From: Moheibacter sp035515075
GTDB lineage: Bacteria; Bacteroidota; Bacteroidia; Flavobacteriales; Weeksellaceae
Length of the DNA stretch: 64,000 nucleotides
Direction of reading: 5' to 3'
Assembly: GCA_035515075.1 (NCBI GenBank)
Contig: DATJBZ010000017.1
Span: 62,001-126,000 of the forward strand
Under the pieces are notes generated by a model. The model did not search any database. It saw only the letters and a program-made list of their open reading frames with translations, and had not been told where the DNA came from. How positions within the stretch are numbered: the stretch's first letter is position 1; the number at the start of each line of letters is the position of its first letter. Below are positions 27,285 through 35,541 of this stretch, in pieces. The position numbers and the translations under genes are program-made.

Positions 27285-28415
27285 ATGAAATTTGAAATTC
27301 AAAAAAAAGATCCCAACTCCAAGGCAAGGGCTGGAGAAATTACGACTGCACATGGCGTGATTGAAACCCCGATTTTTATGCCTGTTGGCACGGTGGCCAG
27401 TGTAAAATCGGTGCATCAAAAAGAATTAAAAGAAGACATCAAAGCCCAAGTCATTTTGGGCAATACCTATCATTTGTATTTGCGACCAGGCACAGAAGTG
27501 CTGCACAAAGCAGGTGGTTTGCATCGTTTCATGAATTGGGATTTACCGATTCTAACAGACAGCGGAGGTTTCCAAGTCTACTCTTTGGCGACTTCCCGCA
27601 AAAAAACCGATGATGGCGTACGTTTCAAATCACACATCGATGGCTCTTACCACATGTTTACGCCCGAAAAGTCAATGGAAATTCAACGCTACATCGGTGC
27701 GGACATCATCATGGCTTTTGATGAATTAACTGGAATTCCAGCCAAATATGGAGAAGCCAAACGCGCCATGCACATCACCCACCGTTGGTTGGAAAGATGC
27801 AGAACTTGGTTGAATGAAAATCCTGAATTGTATGGTCACGAACAAACTTTGTATCCCATCGTTCAAGGAAATTCCTTCCATGATTTGCGGAAAGAATCTG
27901 CGAATTACGTGGTTGATTTCAATGCTGAAGGCAATGCGATCGGTGGATTGAGCGTGGGCGAACCCGAAGAGATGATGTATGAAATCACCGATTTGGTCAC
28001 CGACATTTTACCAGTAGAAAAACCGCGTTATTTGATGGGCGTGGGTACGCCTTGGAATTTGCTCGAATGCATCGGCATGGGCATTGACCAATTCGATTGT
28101 GTGATGCCGACAAGAAATGCAAGAAATGGCATGTTGTTTACTTGGGACGGAGTTATCAACATCAAAAATGCCAAGTGGAAAGATGATTTTTCTGCTTTGG
28201 ACGAAAATGGGACAAGCTATGTAGACAGCTACTATTCAAAAGCTTATGTCAGACATTTATTTGTTGCTGGCGAATTGTTGGGCAAACAAATTGCCTCGGT
28301 GCACAATTTGGCTTTTTATTTGAATTTGGTACAAACCGCAAGAAAGCATATTTTAGAAGGCGATTTCACGGCATGGAAAAACCAAGTTTTGCCACGAATT
28401 AAACAACGATTGTAA
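27285..28415 (+). CDS. tgt: Queuine/preQ1 tRNA-guanine transglycosylase
   Basis: A 376-residue TIM-barrel enzyme that swaps guanine 34 of GUN tRNAs for preQ1. The catalytic aspartates are D92 in TDSGGFQ and D271 in FDCVMPTR; PVGTVASVK and GLSVGE are also canonical. ATG 27285 was chosen over the 45-codon upstream extension because family N termini start here (KFEIQKKDPNSKARAG). The CxCxxC zinc cysteines of E. coli Tgt are missing: the aligned positions are G309, S311 and D314, with only H324 kept. I recall this from other Bacteroidota, so it is probably a lineage trait, not damage. The stop abuts the LptF/G gene. Confidence 0.94.
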   Translation: MKFEIQKKDPNSKARAGEITTAHGVIETPIFMPVGTVASVKSVHQKELKEDIKAQVILGNTYHLYLRPGTEVLHKAGGLHRFMNWDLPILTDSGGFQVYSLATSRKKTDDGVRFKSHIDGSYHMFTPEKSMEIQRYIGADIIMAFDELTGIPAKYGEAKRAMHITHRWLERCRTWLNENPELYGHEQTLYPIVQGNSFHDLRKESANYVVDFNAEGNAIGGLSVGEPEEMMYEITDLVTDILPVEKPRYLMGVGTPWNLLECIGMGIDQFDCVMPTRNARNGMLFTWDGVINIKNAKWKDDFSALDENGTSYVDSYYSKAYVRHLFVAGELLGKQIASVHNLAFYLNLVQTARKHILEGDFTAWKNQVLPRIKQRL

Positions 28416-29510
28416 TTGAAAATATTTGACAAATACCTCATCCGAAACTTCGTGAGCACCTTTTTTTTCATGGTGATCATCCTTTCGACCATTGCTGTAG
28501 TCATCGACTTGAGTCAGAAATTGGCAAGGATTGAAGACAATGGATCGACGCCTTTGGAAGCGCTGATTCATTTTTACCCTTTTTGGGCGGTGTGGTTGGT
28601 CAACACTTTTTTACCTGTGGCGGTATTTATTTCGGTCATTTACTTTACGTCGCGTTTGACGATGCAAACCGAAATCGTTGCGGCACAAGCCGGCGGCATT
28701 AGCTTTCACCGCATTGCCAAACCTTATTTGATCGTTGCTGCAGGAATTGCTTTGGTCGCGCTATTTGTCAATAACTTCGCTTTGCCATGGGCCAACATCA
28801 AAAAGAATACCTACCAGTACGAATACCTTTTGAGCAATTCCAAAAGCCGAGAATATTACGAAAGACAAAAAATTTCTTCTCAAATTTCGCAAGATGAATT
28901 CATTTTCGCATTGAATTATGACCGCGTTCAAAAAAGAGGCAACAATTTTATTTACCAAGCGTTTGAAGGCGAAAAGTTGGTCGAACAAATCACAGCGGCT
29001 TCATTCAGTTGGGATTCGGAAGATTCTGTTTATATTTTGCGGGATGTTTTGCTGCGGCAAATTCCTTCTCAATTTCGAGACAGCATCAGCCATCAAGTCA
29101 ATTTAGAAAAGAAATTCAGTGCAACACCCGATGAGATTTTACCCGAAGGTTATGTGGCTGAAACCATGAATTCCATTGAATTAAACCAGTTCATTGAAAA
29201 ACAAAAATTCAAAGGATCCGCGAGCATCAATGCCTATTTGAACGAATTGCACCAAAGAAACTCTTCGCCATTTTCTGCCTTTATTTTGACGATTTTGGCA
29301 CTCTCGCTTTCTTCTCAAAAACGAAGGGGAGGCATTGGTGTCAACTTGGCGATGGGGATTTTATTGGCGTTCGTTTACATCTTTTTCAACCAAATTTCCT
29401 TGACGTACTCGACCCAAGGATATGTTTCTCCGTTTGTTGCTGCTTGGGGACCGAATGTGATTTTTGGTGGATTGACCGCTTGGTTTTATTTGAAACGCGC
29501 AAAGGCTTAG
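28416..29510 (+). CDS. LptF/LptG family LPS export permease
   Basis: A 364-residue inner-membrane permease of the LPS export ABC transporter: three N-terminal membrane segments (about 12-125), a periplasmic beta-jellyroll domain (about 130-260), and three C-terminal segments (about 275-362). TTG 28416 immediately follows the tgt stop and gives the family opening KIFDKYLIRNF, so I accept it as start. It works with LptB and the second permease; neither is in the window. LptF and LptG cannot be told apart here. Confidence 0.9.
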   Translation: MKIFDKYLIRNFVSTFFFMVIILSTIAVVIDLSQKLARIEDNGSTPLEALIHFYPFWAVWLVNTFLPVAVFISVIYFTSRLTMQTEIVAAQAGGISFHRIAKPYLIVAAGIALVALFVNNFALPWANIKKNTYQYEYLLSNSKSREYYERQKISSQISQDEFIFALNYDRVQKRGNNFIYQAFEGEKLVEQITAASFSWDSEDSVYILRDVLLRQIPSQFRDSISHQVNLEKKFSATPDEILPEGYVAETMNSIELNQFIEKQKFKGSASINAYLNELHQRNSSPFSAFILTILALSLSSQKRRGGIGVNLAMGILLAFVYIFFNQISLTYSTQGYVSPFVAAWGPNVIFGGLTAWFYLKRAKA

Positions 29511-29561
29511 AGTTTATATTGTTTCGTTAAGAAATCAACTCAAAAGAATTCCCCTAAAATA

Positions 29562-29601
29562 AAAAACCACCGAATCAGCACAGTTGCTCATTCGGTGGTT
29601 C
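29562..29601 (-). terminator. Rho-independent terminator of the CoA hydrolase/transferase gene
   Basis: Inverted repeat AACCACCGAAT / ATTCGGTGGTT with a 14-base loop, followed on the minus strand by a T-run. It begins about 21 bases past the stop. Confidence 0.85.
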
Positions 29602-29621
29602 ACCAAATATTTAAAAAACCA

Positions 29622-30899
29622 TTATTTAAACCGTTCAAAATGCGCTTTTTCCAAAGCTTCTCTATGGTCAGGATGGGCAATGCTAATCAATAATTTGGAC
29701 CGTTGTTCCAAATTCTTTCCGTACAAATTCACCGTTCCATATTCTGTTACGATATAATGCGCATGACCGCGCGTCGTTACTACACCCGCACCTTGTTTTA
29801 GGAAAGGCGTAATCCTCGAAATGCCTTTGTTGGTCACAGAAGGCATCGCAATGATCGGTTTTCCACCTTCGGATAAAGCTGCGCCACGCATGAAATCCAT
29901 CTGTCCACCAATCCCTGAATATTGATACGTTCCAATGGAGTCTGCACAAATTTGCCCAGTCAAATCCACTTCCAATGCACTGTTGATCGCAACTACTTTT
30001 GGATTTTCACGGATCACGCCAGAGTCATTGACCAAAGCCACATTCATAAAAGACATGCTCGGATTGTCATCCACAAAATCATACACTTTTTGGGTTCCAG
30101 CCACAAAAGAAGTCACTGTTTTTCCTTTGAGCACTTTCTTTTTGGAATTATTAATGACACCCGATTCAATCAACGGCACGACGCCATCTGAAAACATTTC
30201 GGTATGGATGCCCAAATCTTTGTGACTCGTCAAACAATTCAAAACCGCATCTGGAATCGCACCAATTCCGGCTTGTAAAGTAGAACCATCTTCGATCAAT
30301 TCCGCTACATTTTGTCCAATTTGATTGATGATGTCATTGGTTTTTCCGCCATAATCCACAATTGGTAAATTTTCTTCGTGCCAAACCATGGCAGAGAATT
30401 TCGAATGATGGATCGGTGAATCGCCCAAGGTTCTCGGCATTTTGGGATTGACTTGTGCAATCACTATTTTGGCATTTCTTACCGCAGACCAAGCCGCATC
30501 CACCGAAGTACCCAAACTACAAAAGCCATGTTTGTCCGGCGGAGAAACATGCACTATCGCTACGTCCAACGGCAAATAACCGCCACTGAACAACAGAGGA
30601 ATTTCACTCAAAAAAATAGGCACATAACGCCCTTTCGAACTGTTGGCCCATTCGCGAATGTTGCTAGAAACAAACAAAGAATTCAAATAAAAACTATCGG
30701 TCACGCCTGGTTCTTGCCATTCCAAATCACCAAACATACTGATCGAAACCAATTCTACTTGGTTGATTTCTCCTGCTCTTTTCAACAAAGCGTTCAACAA
30801 ATAGATTGGGGTTGCTGCACTACCATGTGCGAATACGCGGTTTCCACTCTGGATGAGTTTGACTGCTTCTTCCGCAGTCGTATACTTCATTTCATTCAT
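29622..30899 (-). CDS. Acetyl-CoA hydrolase/transferase family protein
   Basis: About 425 residues from ATG 30899 (MNEMKYTTAEEAVKLI); the frame stays open a further 18 codons but these run into the promoter region. The family features are SGNRVFAHGSAATP, the substrate loop SPPDKHGFCSLG, GSTLQAGIGAIPDAV, the catalytic-glutamate motif HTEMFSDG, and the C-terminal GGQMDFMRGA. Relatives are acetyl-CoA hydrolases, butyryl-CoA:acetate and 4-hydroxybutyrate CoA-transferases, which form a glutamyl-CoA intermediate. Which acyl group is used cannot be told. It is divergent from thrS and monocistronic. Confidence 0.9.
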   Translation of the reverse strand: MNEMKYTTAEEAVKLIQSGNRVFAHGSAATPIYLLNALLKRAGEINQVELVSISMFGDLEWQEPGVTDSFYLNSLFVSSNIREWANSSKGRYVPIFLSEIPLLFSGGYLPLDVAIVHVSPPDKHGFCSLGTSVDAAWSAVRNAKIVIAQVNPKMPRTLGDSPIHHSKFSAMVWHEENLPIVDYGGKTNDIINQIGQNVAELIEDGSTLQAGIGAIPDAVLNCLTSHKDLGIHTEMFSDGVVPLIESGVINNSKKKVLKGKTVTSFVAGTQKVYDFVDDNPSMSFMNVALVNDSGVIRENPKVVAINSALEVDLTGQICADSIGTYQYSGIGGQMDFMRGAALSEGGKPIIAMPSVTNKGISRITPFLKQGAGVVTTRGHAHYIVTEYGTVNLYGKNLEQRSKLLISIAHPDHREALEKAHFERFK

Positions 30900-30969
30900 C
30901 TTACTAAATAATATAGATCGACTTTTTTGTTTGTCAAATAAATTAATCAACAAATGTCTCTAAAAATTG

Positions 30970-30977
30970 TAAATTTG
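30970..30977 (+). promoter_or_regulatory. Candidate -7 promoter element of thrS operon (TAAATTTG)
   Basis: TAAATTTG, 22 bases before the thrS ATG. It fits TAnnTTTG and implies a leader of about 18 bases, too short for a T-box or an attenuator. Confidence 0.45.
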
Positions 30978-30999
30978 CAACTTTAAAAATCAATTTAAA

Positions 31000-32922
31000 A
31001 TGATCAACATCACACTTCCAGATGGAAACGTCAAACAATTTGAAAGCGGAGTTAGTCCAATCGCAGTTGCAGCAAGCATTAGCGAAGGATTGGCCAGAAA
31101 TGTAATTTCTGCCTTAGTCAATGGGGAACAAGTCGAAACAACGACCGAAATCACCCAAGATGCCACCGTTCAGTTGTTGACCTGGAATGATGATTTGGGC
31201 AAAAAAGCCTTTTGGCATTCTTCTGCGCATTTGTTGGCACAAGCGATCATGGAGTTTTATCCTGACGCCAAACTAACAATTGGCCCCGCAATTGACAATG
31301 GTTTTTACTATGATGTCGATTTTGGTGAGGCAACTTTTTCGGACAAAGATTTTGATAAAATCGAAAAGAAAATGTTGGAAAATGCCCGCAAAAAGGCGGA
31401 ATTTAAATTGTATGCCGTTTCCAAAGCCGATGCTTTGAAAGAATATGCGGGCAATGAATACAAAACAGAATTGATCGAAAATTTAGAAGACGGACAAATT
31501 ACTTTTTGTACGCACGACGATTTTACCGATTTGTGTCGGGGAGGACATATTCCCAACACCGGCATTGTCAAAGCAGTGAAAATTCTGAATGCGGCTGGTG
31601 CTTATTGGCGCGGTGATGAGAAAAATAAACAGTTGACTCGGGTCTATGGAATTTCTTTTCCCAAACAAAAAGATTTGACTGAATATTTGGAATTGCTCGA
31701 AGAGGCCAAAAAGCGCGACCATAGGAAATTAGGAAAAGAATTGGGTTTCTTTACTTTTTCAGAAAAAGTAGGCCAAGGATTGCCTTTGTGGTTGCCAAAA
31801 GGCGCGGCTTTGCGCAAAAAGTTGGAGAATTTCTTGAGCAAGGCACAACAAAAAGCAGGCTATGAAACGGTGATTACACCGCACATTGGCCACAAAGATT
31901 TGTACGTGACTTCTGGTCATTATGCCAAATATGGCGAAGATTCCTTCCAACCGATTCACACGCCCAACGAAGGCGAAGAATTTTTGTTGAAACCCATGAA
32001 CTGTCCACACCACTGTGAAATCTACAAATCGGCCCAATGGTCTTACCGTGATTTGCCGAAACGCTACGCGGAGTTTGGAACGGTTTACCGTTATGAACAA
32101 AGTGGAGAATTGCATGGATTGACTCGTGTGCGTGGATTTACACAAGATGATGCGCATATTTTCTGTACGCCAGATCAATTGTTGGAAGAGTTCAAAAATG
32201 TGATCGATTTGGTGTTGTATGTTTTCAGTTCTTTAGGATTTGAAGATTTTGTGACCCAAGTTTCTTTGCGCGATCCCAACAACAAAGAAAAATACATCGG
32301 TTCGGATGAAAATTGGGAAAAAGCTGAAAAAGCCATCATACAAGCAGCAGAAGAAAAGAATTTAAAAACAGTGATCGAATACGGAGAAGCGGCTTTCTAT
32401 GGACCGAAATTGGATTTCATGGTGAAGGATGCTTTGGGTAGAAAATGGCAATTGGGGACCATCCAAGTGGATTACAATTTGCCCGAACGATTTGAATTAA
32501 CTTACATTGGCTCAGACAATCAAGCCCATACACCGGTGATGATTCACCGTGCGCCTTTTGGTTCGATGGAGCGTTTTGTGGCAATTTTGCTGGAACATAC
32601 GGCTGGAAATTTCCCATTGTGGTTGGCCCCGGATGTGTTTACTGTATTGCCAATCAGTGAGAAATACCAAGAATATGGTGAAAAAGTTTCAAAATACCTA
32701 GAAAATTACGATATTCGCGGCCTGATTGACAATCGCAACGAAAAGACAGGCAGGAAGATACGGGATGCAGAAATGAAAAAAATCCCTTATATGTTGATTG
32801 TAGGTGAGCAGGAGATGGAAAACGGAACGGTTTCTGTAAGAGAACATGGCGGCGGAGATTTAGGAGAAATGAGTTTAGAAGCCTTGAAAGATAAGTTAAT
32901 CAAACAAATAGACATTAATTAA
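31000..32922 (+). CDS. thrS: Threonine-tRNA ligase
   Basis: A 640-residue class II synthetase with all domains: TGS (1-62), editing domain with HSSAH (73-77) and CRGGH (179-183), catalytic core, and anticodon-binding C terminus. The zinc that selects threonine is held by C335, H386 and H516. It heads the thrS-infC-rpmI-rplT group found in many bacteria; infC begins about 13 bases after its stop. No operator structure is evident in the short leader. Confidence 0.97.
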   Translation: MINITLPDGNVKQFESGVSPIAVAASISEGLARNVISALVNGEQVETTTEITQDATVQLLTWNDDLGKKAFWHSSAHLLAQAIMEFYPDAKLTIGPAIDNGFYYDVDFGEATFSDKDFDKIEKKMLENARKKAEFKLYAVSKADALKEYAGNEYKTELIENLEDGQITFCTHDDFTDLCRGGHIPNTGIVKAVKILNAAGAYWRGDEKNKQLTRVYGISFPKQKDLTEYLELLEEAKKRDHRKLGKELGFFTFSEKVGQGLPLWLPKGAALRKKLENFLSKAQQKAGYETVITPHIGHKDLYVTSGHYAKYGEDSFQPIHTPNEGEEFLLKPMNCPHHCEIYKSAQWSYRDLPKRYAEFGTVYRYEQSGELHGLTRVRGFTQDDAHIFCTPDQLLEEFKNVIDLVLYVFSSLGFEDFVTQVSLRDPNNKEKYIGSDENWEKAEKAIIQAAEEKNLKTVIEYGEAAFYGPKLDFMVKDALGRKWQLGTIQVDYNLPERFELTYIGSDNQAHTPVMIHRAPFGSMERFVAILLEHTAGNFPLWLAPDVFTVLPISEKYQEYGEKVSKYLENYDIRGLIDNRNEKTGRKIRDAEMKKIPYMLIVGEQEMENGTVSVREHGGGDLGEMSLEALKDKLIKQIDIN

Positions 32923-32935
32923 AAATTTATAGACT

Positions 32936-33505
32936 ATCGCAATTAAAAGAAGAGGTGGGCGTGGAGGAGGCCCGAGAAGGAGAGTAATCCAAGAAGATCT
33001 GCACAAGATCAACGATAAGATTAGAGTGCCCGAAGTACGAGTAGTAGGTGAGGGTGTAGAATCCGATATTTATCCCATCGATAAAGCCATGGCTATGGCT
33101 GATGAAATGGACCTGGACTTGGTGATGATCACTGAGAAAGCCAATCCTCCAGTTTGCCGTATTGTGGACTACAAAAAGTTCTTGTACGAGCAAAAAAAGA
33201 AAGAAAAAGAACTGAAAGCCAAACAACAAAAAGTGGTGATCAAGGAAATTCGTTTTGGCCCTCAAACCGACGAACATGATTATGATTTTAAAAAGCGTCA
33301 TGCACGCAGTTTTTTGGAAGAAGGTTCAAAATTGAAAGCCTATGTTTTTTTCAAAGGAAGATCCATTGTTTTTAAGGACCAAGGGGAGATTCTTTTGCTA
33401 AAATTGGCCCAAGAGTTAGAAGACATCGGAAAAGTGGAGCAGTTGCCTAAATTAGAGGGCAAACGGATGATCATGATGATGGCGCCTAAAGTCAACAAGA
33501 AATAA
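32936..33505 (+). CDS. infC: Translation initiation factor IF-3 (non-canonical start codon)
   Basis: About 189 residues. From a TAG at 32930-32932 the frame contains no ATG, GTG or TTG until GTG 33026, yet the codons between encode the basic N terminus usual for Bacteroidota IF3 (IKRRGGRGGGPRRR, then the linker IQEDLHKINDKIRVP). Initiation must therefore use ATC 32936 (giving M-A-I-K-R-R) or ATT 32942. Rare initiators in infC are known from E. coli (AUU) and let IF3 repress its own synthesis. The rest is standard: N domain VRVVGEGVESDIYPIDKAM, lysine-rich linker helix, and C domain with the methionine-rich KRMIMMMAP. Position in the operon supports the call. Confidence 0.92.
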   Translation: MAIKRRGGRGGGPRRRVIQEDLHKINDKIRVPEVRVVGEGVESDIYPIDKAMAMADEMDLDLVMITEKANPPVCRIVDYKKFLYEQKKKEKELKAKQQKVVIKEIRFGPQTDEHDYDFKKRHARSFLEEGSKLKAYVFFKGRSIVFKDQGEILLLKLAQELEDIGKVEQLPKLEGKRMIMMMAPKVNKK

Positions 33506-33561
33506 CAAAGACAAAAATTGTCTAACCATAAAAATACAAACGTTTTAAAAACCATACAATT

Positions 33562-33759
33562 ATGCCAAAACAGAAAACAAAGTCAGGAGCTAAAAAGCGT
33601 TTTAAACTTACTGGAAGCGGTAAGATTAAAAGAAAACACGCTTTTAAAAGCCACATTCTTACTAAAAAAACAACCAAACAGAAACGTAGGTTGACTCATA
33701 CCAATTTAGTTGATAAAGCGGATGAGTTTAGTATCAAGCAACAATTGAGATTGAATTAA
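33562..33759 (+). CDS. rpmI: 50S ribosomal protein L35
   Basis: A 65-residue basic protein with the L35 pattern MPKQKTKSGAKKRFKLTGSG and HILTKKTTKQKRRL. It lies 56 bases after infC and 98 bases before rplT. Confidence 0.96.
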   Translation: MPKQKTKSGAKKRFKLTGSGKIKRKHAFKSHILTKKTTKQKRRLTHTNLVDKADEFSIKQQLRLN

Positions 33760-33857
33760 TTTTCATCTCCGGTTTATTTCAAACAATTATTCACCCTGTG
33801 CCGGTGCCTTTCAAGTAGCCAAGCAATTGGTTCGCCCGTCACAAAAAAATTAAAATT

Positions 33858-34202
33858 ATGCCAAGATCAGTAAATTCAGTAGCGTCAAGAGCGCGTAGAA
33901 AAAGGATAATGAAACTCGCCAAAGGTTACTTTGGTCGTAGAAAAAATGTATGGACTGTAGCGAAAAATGCAGTTGAAAAAGGTTTAACTTATGCATACCG
34001 TGACCGTCGTCAAAAGAAAAGAAATTTTCGCGCTTTGTGGATTCAGAGAATCAATGCAGGTGCACGATTGAACGGAATGTCTTATTCACAATTTATGGGC
34101 GCTTCTAAGAAAGCAGGAATCGGTTTGAACCGTAAGGTTTTAGCAGATTTGGCGATGAATCACCCAGAAGCTTTCAAAGCAGTTGTCGACAAAGTAAAAT
34201 AA
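33858..34202 (+). CDS. rplT: 50S ribosomal protein L20
   Basis: A 114-residue basic protein with the L20 hallmarks SRARRKRIMKLAKGYFGRRKN, YAYRDRRQKKRNFRALWIQRINA and the closing LADLAMNHPEAFKAVVDKVK. It binds 23S rRNA early in large-subunit assembly and in other bacteria represses its own operon. The 98-bp spacer upstream contains a GC-richer block (about 33795-33840) that could fold, but I recognise no known L20 leader. A strong terminator follows. Confidence 0.97.
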   Translation: MPRSVNSVASRARRKRIMKLAKGYFGRRKNVWTVAKNAVEKGLTYAYRDRRQKKRNFRALWIQRINAGARLNGMSYSQFMGASKKAGIGLNRKVLADLAMNHPEAFKAVVDKVK

Positions 34203-34226
34203 ATATTTTTTAATAAAACGTTTGTG

Positions 34227-34257
34227 AAATCCCACCCGAAAGAGTGGGATTTTTTTG
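34227..34257 (+). terminator. Rho-independent terminator of the thrS-rplT operon
   Basis: Stem AAATCCCAC / GTGGGATTT with an 8-base loop and a T-run, 24 bases past the rplT stop. Confidence 0.92.
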
Positions 34258-34384
34258 TTGCACCAATTGACCGAACGATGTGGTTCTAATAATGAGCAGC
34301 GTTCATGGCCAAATAACTGCTTAAATTGGCTCATTTTAGTTCCTATGCCAATATCAATAGCTTATACATTCAACAAAGCATTCC

Positions 34385-34419
34385 AAAAAAAAATTGGGAA
34401 GCTTTCACTGCTTCCCAAC
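34385..34419 (-). terminator. Rho-independent terminator of the decayed T9SS cargo gene
   Basis: TTGGGAAGC / GCTTCCCAA with a 7-base loop; on the minus strand it is followed by an uninterrupted T-run of nine. It sits 27 bases past the end of the sorting domain. Confidence 0.85.
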
Positions 34420-34445
34420 TTTATACAATTGATGTTTGGATCAAT

Positions 34446-35447
34446 TTATTTCACCATGATCTTTTTGGTCACTACGCCCTTTGAAGTCAAAATTCGTGCA
34501 AAATAAACGCCTGGATTAAAGCTAGAAACATCCAAGTTCATTTCTCTTTGATTAAGGTTGGTTTTCTTCAACACAACTTGGCCAGCCGTATTCGTGATGT
34601 CCAATCCTTTGATGGTCATATTGCCAGCAGAGAAAGTAATCAAATCAGAAGCTGGATTCGGGTAAACAAGCATGTCTCCGGCAACAGAAGTAGGGTTTTG
34701 AACACCCAAAGTACCGATCAAGTTGTAACTGTAAATATAGCCACAAACGTAAATCAAAACTCCAGAATCATTCTAGGTGTACCAGTGTGAAAGCATTAAC
34801 TTATTGTTCATTTCAACCAAGGTTTTGGTTGCGATGTCTTCTTCAGGATTGTAAAGGAAAACAATTTGATCGAAGTTATAGTTCAAATCATATTCGTACT
34901 CATATCGGTCGTACACGCTGTTCCCATTTTTATGCGTCCATTCGATACAATTTCCATGTTCATCATATTCAAACCAATCAGAAGAGACCACATTCCATGA
35001 ACCAGCATCCCAATGATTCATCAATGTATTTTTCAAAGTTCCATCCTCATTGTAAACATAATCTGCTTTCCATGAATTTTCAAAAGGGCCGTTTCCCCAT
35101 CCAGCTTTCACCAACTCCTCGAGCAATTTCCCATCTTCATTGTAAACCAAAGTAGCCTTTTCTACCAAATTACCACCCATTGACAACTCCCAACCATTGC
35201 GAACACCATCTTCATACAAATAAGTGTATACACCACCGATGTAAAAGTCTGGCCCTCCATAGCTATTGTAGTTGGTTCTTGAAGTTCTATTACCGTTTTC
35301 ATCATACGTATAGTCGATGTAAGAAACATGCGTCCATACATCATTGATGAGCTGGTACCTGTCCAGTTTGTTCACATTGTTCATCTCATCATAAAAAAGT
35401 GAATCGATCACCAATCACAATGCACTACTGTACAATGTTTTATCCAT
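34446..35447 (-). pseudogene. Decayed T9SS-secreted protein with type A sorting domain
   Basis: One frame on the minus strand reads through two stops. Codons from about 35447 (MDKTLYSSAL) meet TGA at 35415-35417. They continue for 213 residues of YD-like repeats (YTYDENGN, YLYEDGVR, YNEDGKLLEE, YNEDGTLKN, FEYDEHGN). TAG at 34773-34775 follows, and then a complete T9SS type A C-terminal domain (LVYPNPASDLI to VTKKIMVK) in the same frame. No signal peptide precedes the repeats, so the 5' end is lost. A T9SS cargo needs both ends, so the gene is almost certainly dead in this sequence. A sequencing error could explain one stop but not also the missing N terminus. The intact terminator remains. 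Confidence 0.75.
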
Positions 35448-35541
35448 TGCATTCCATCAAAAAAAGAATATTCATCTGATAAAAACTGGCTTTTTACCAC
35501 AAAAGAAGCGGCTTCCTCTATTTTTAACAACTTTAAACGTT

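Noticed and set aside
33800..33845. A tRNA-like segment because of GGTTCGCCCGTC.
   Set aside because: No acceptor stem, anticodon arm or standard GGTTCGAATCC T-arm can be drawn around it.
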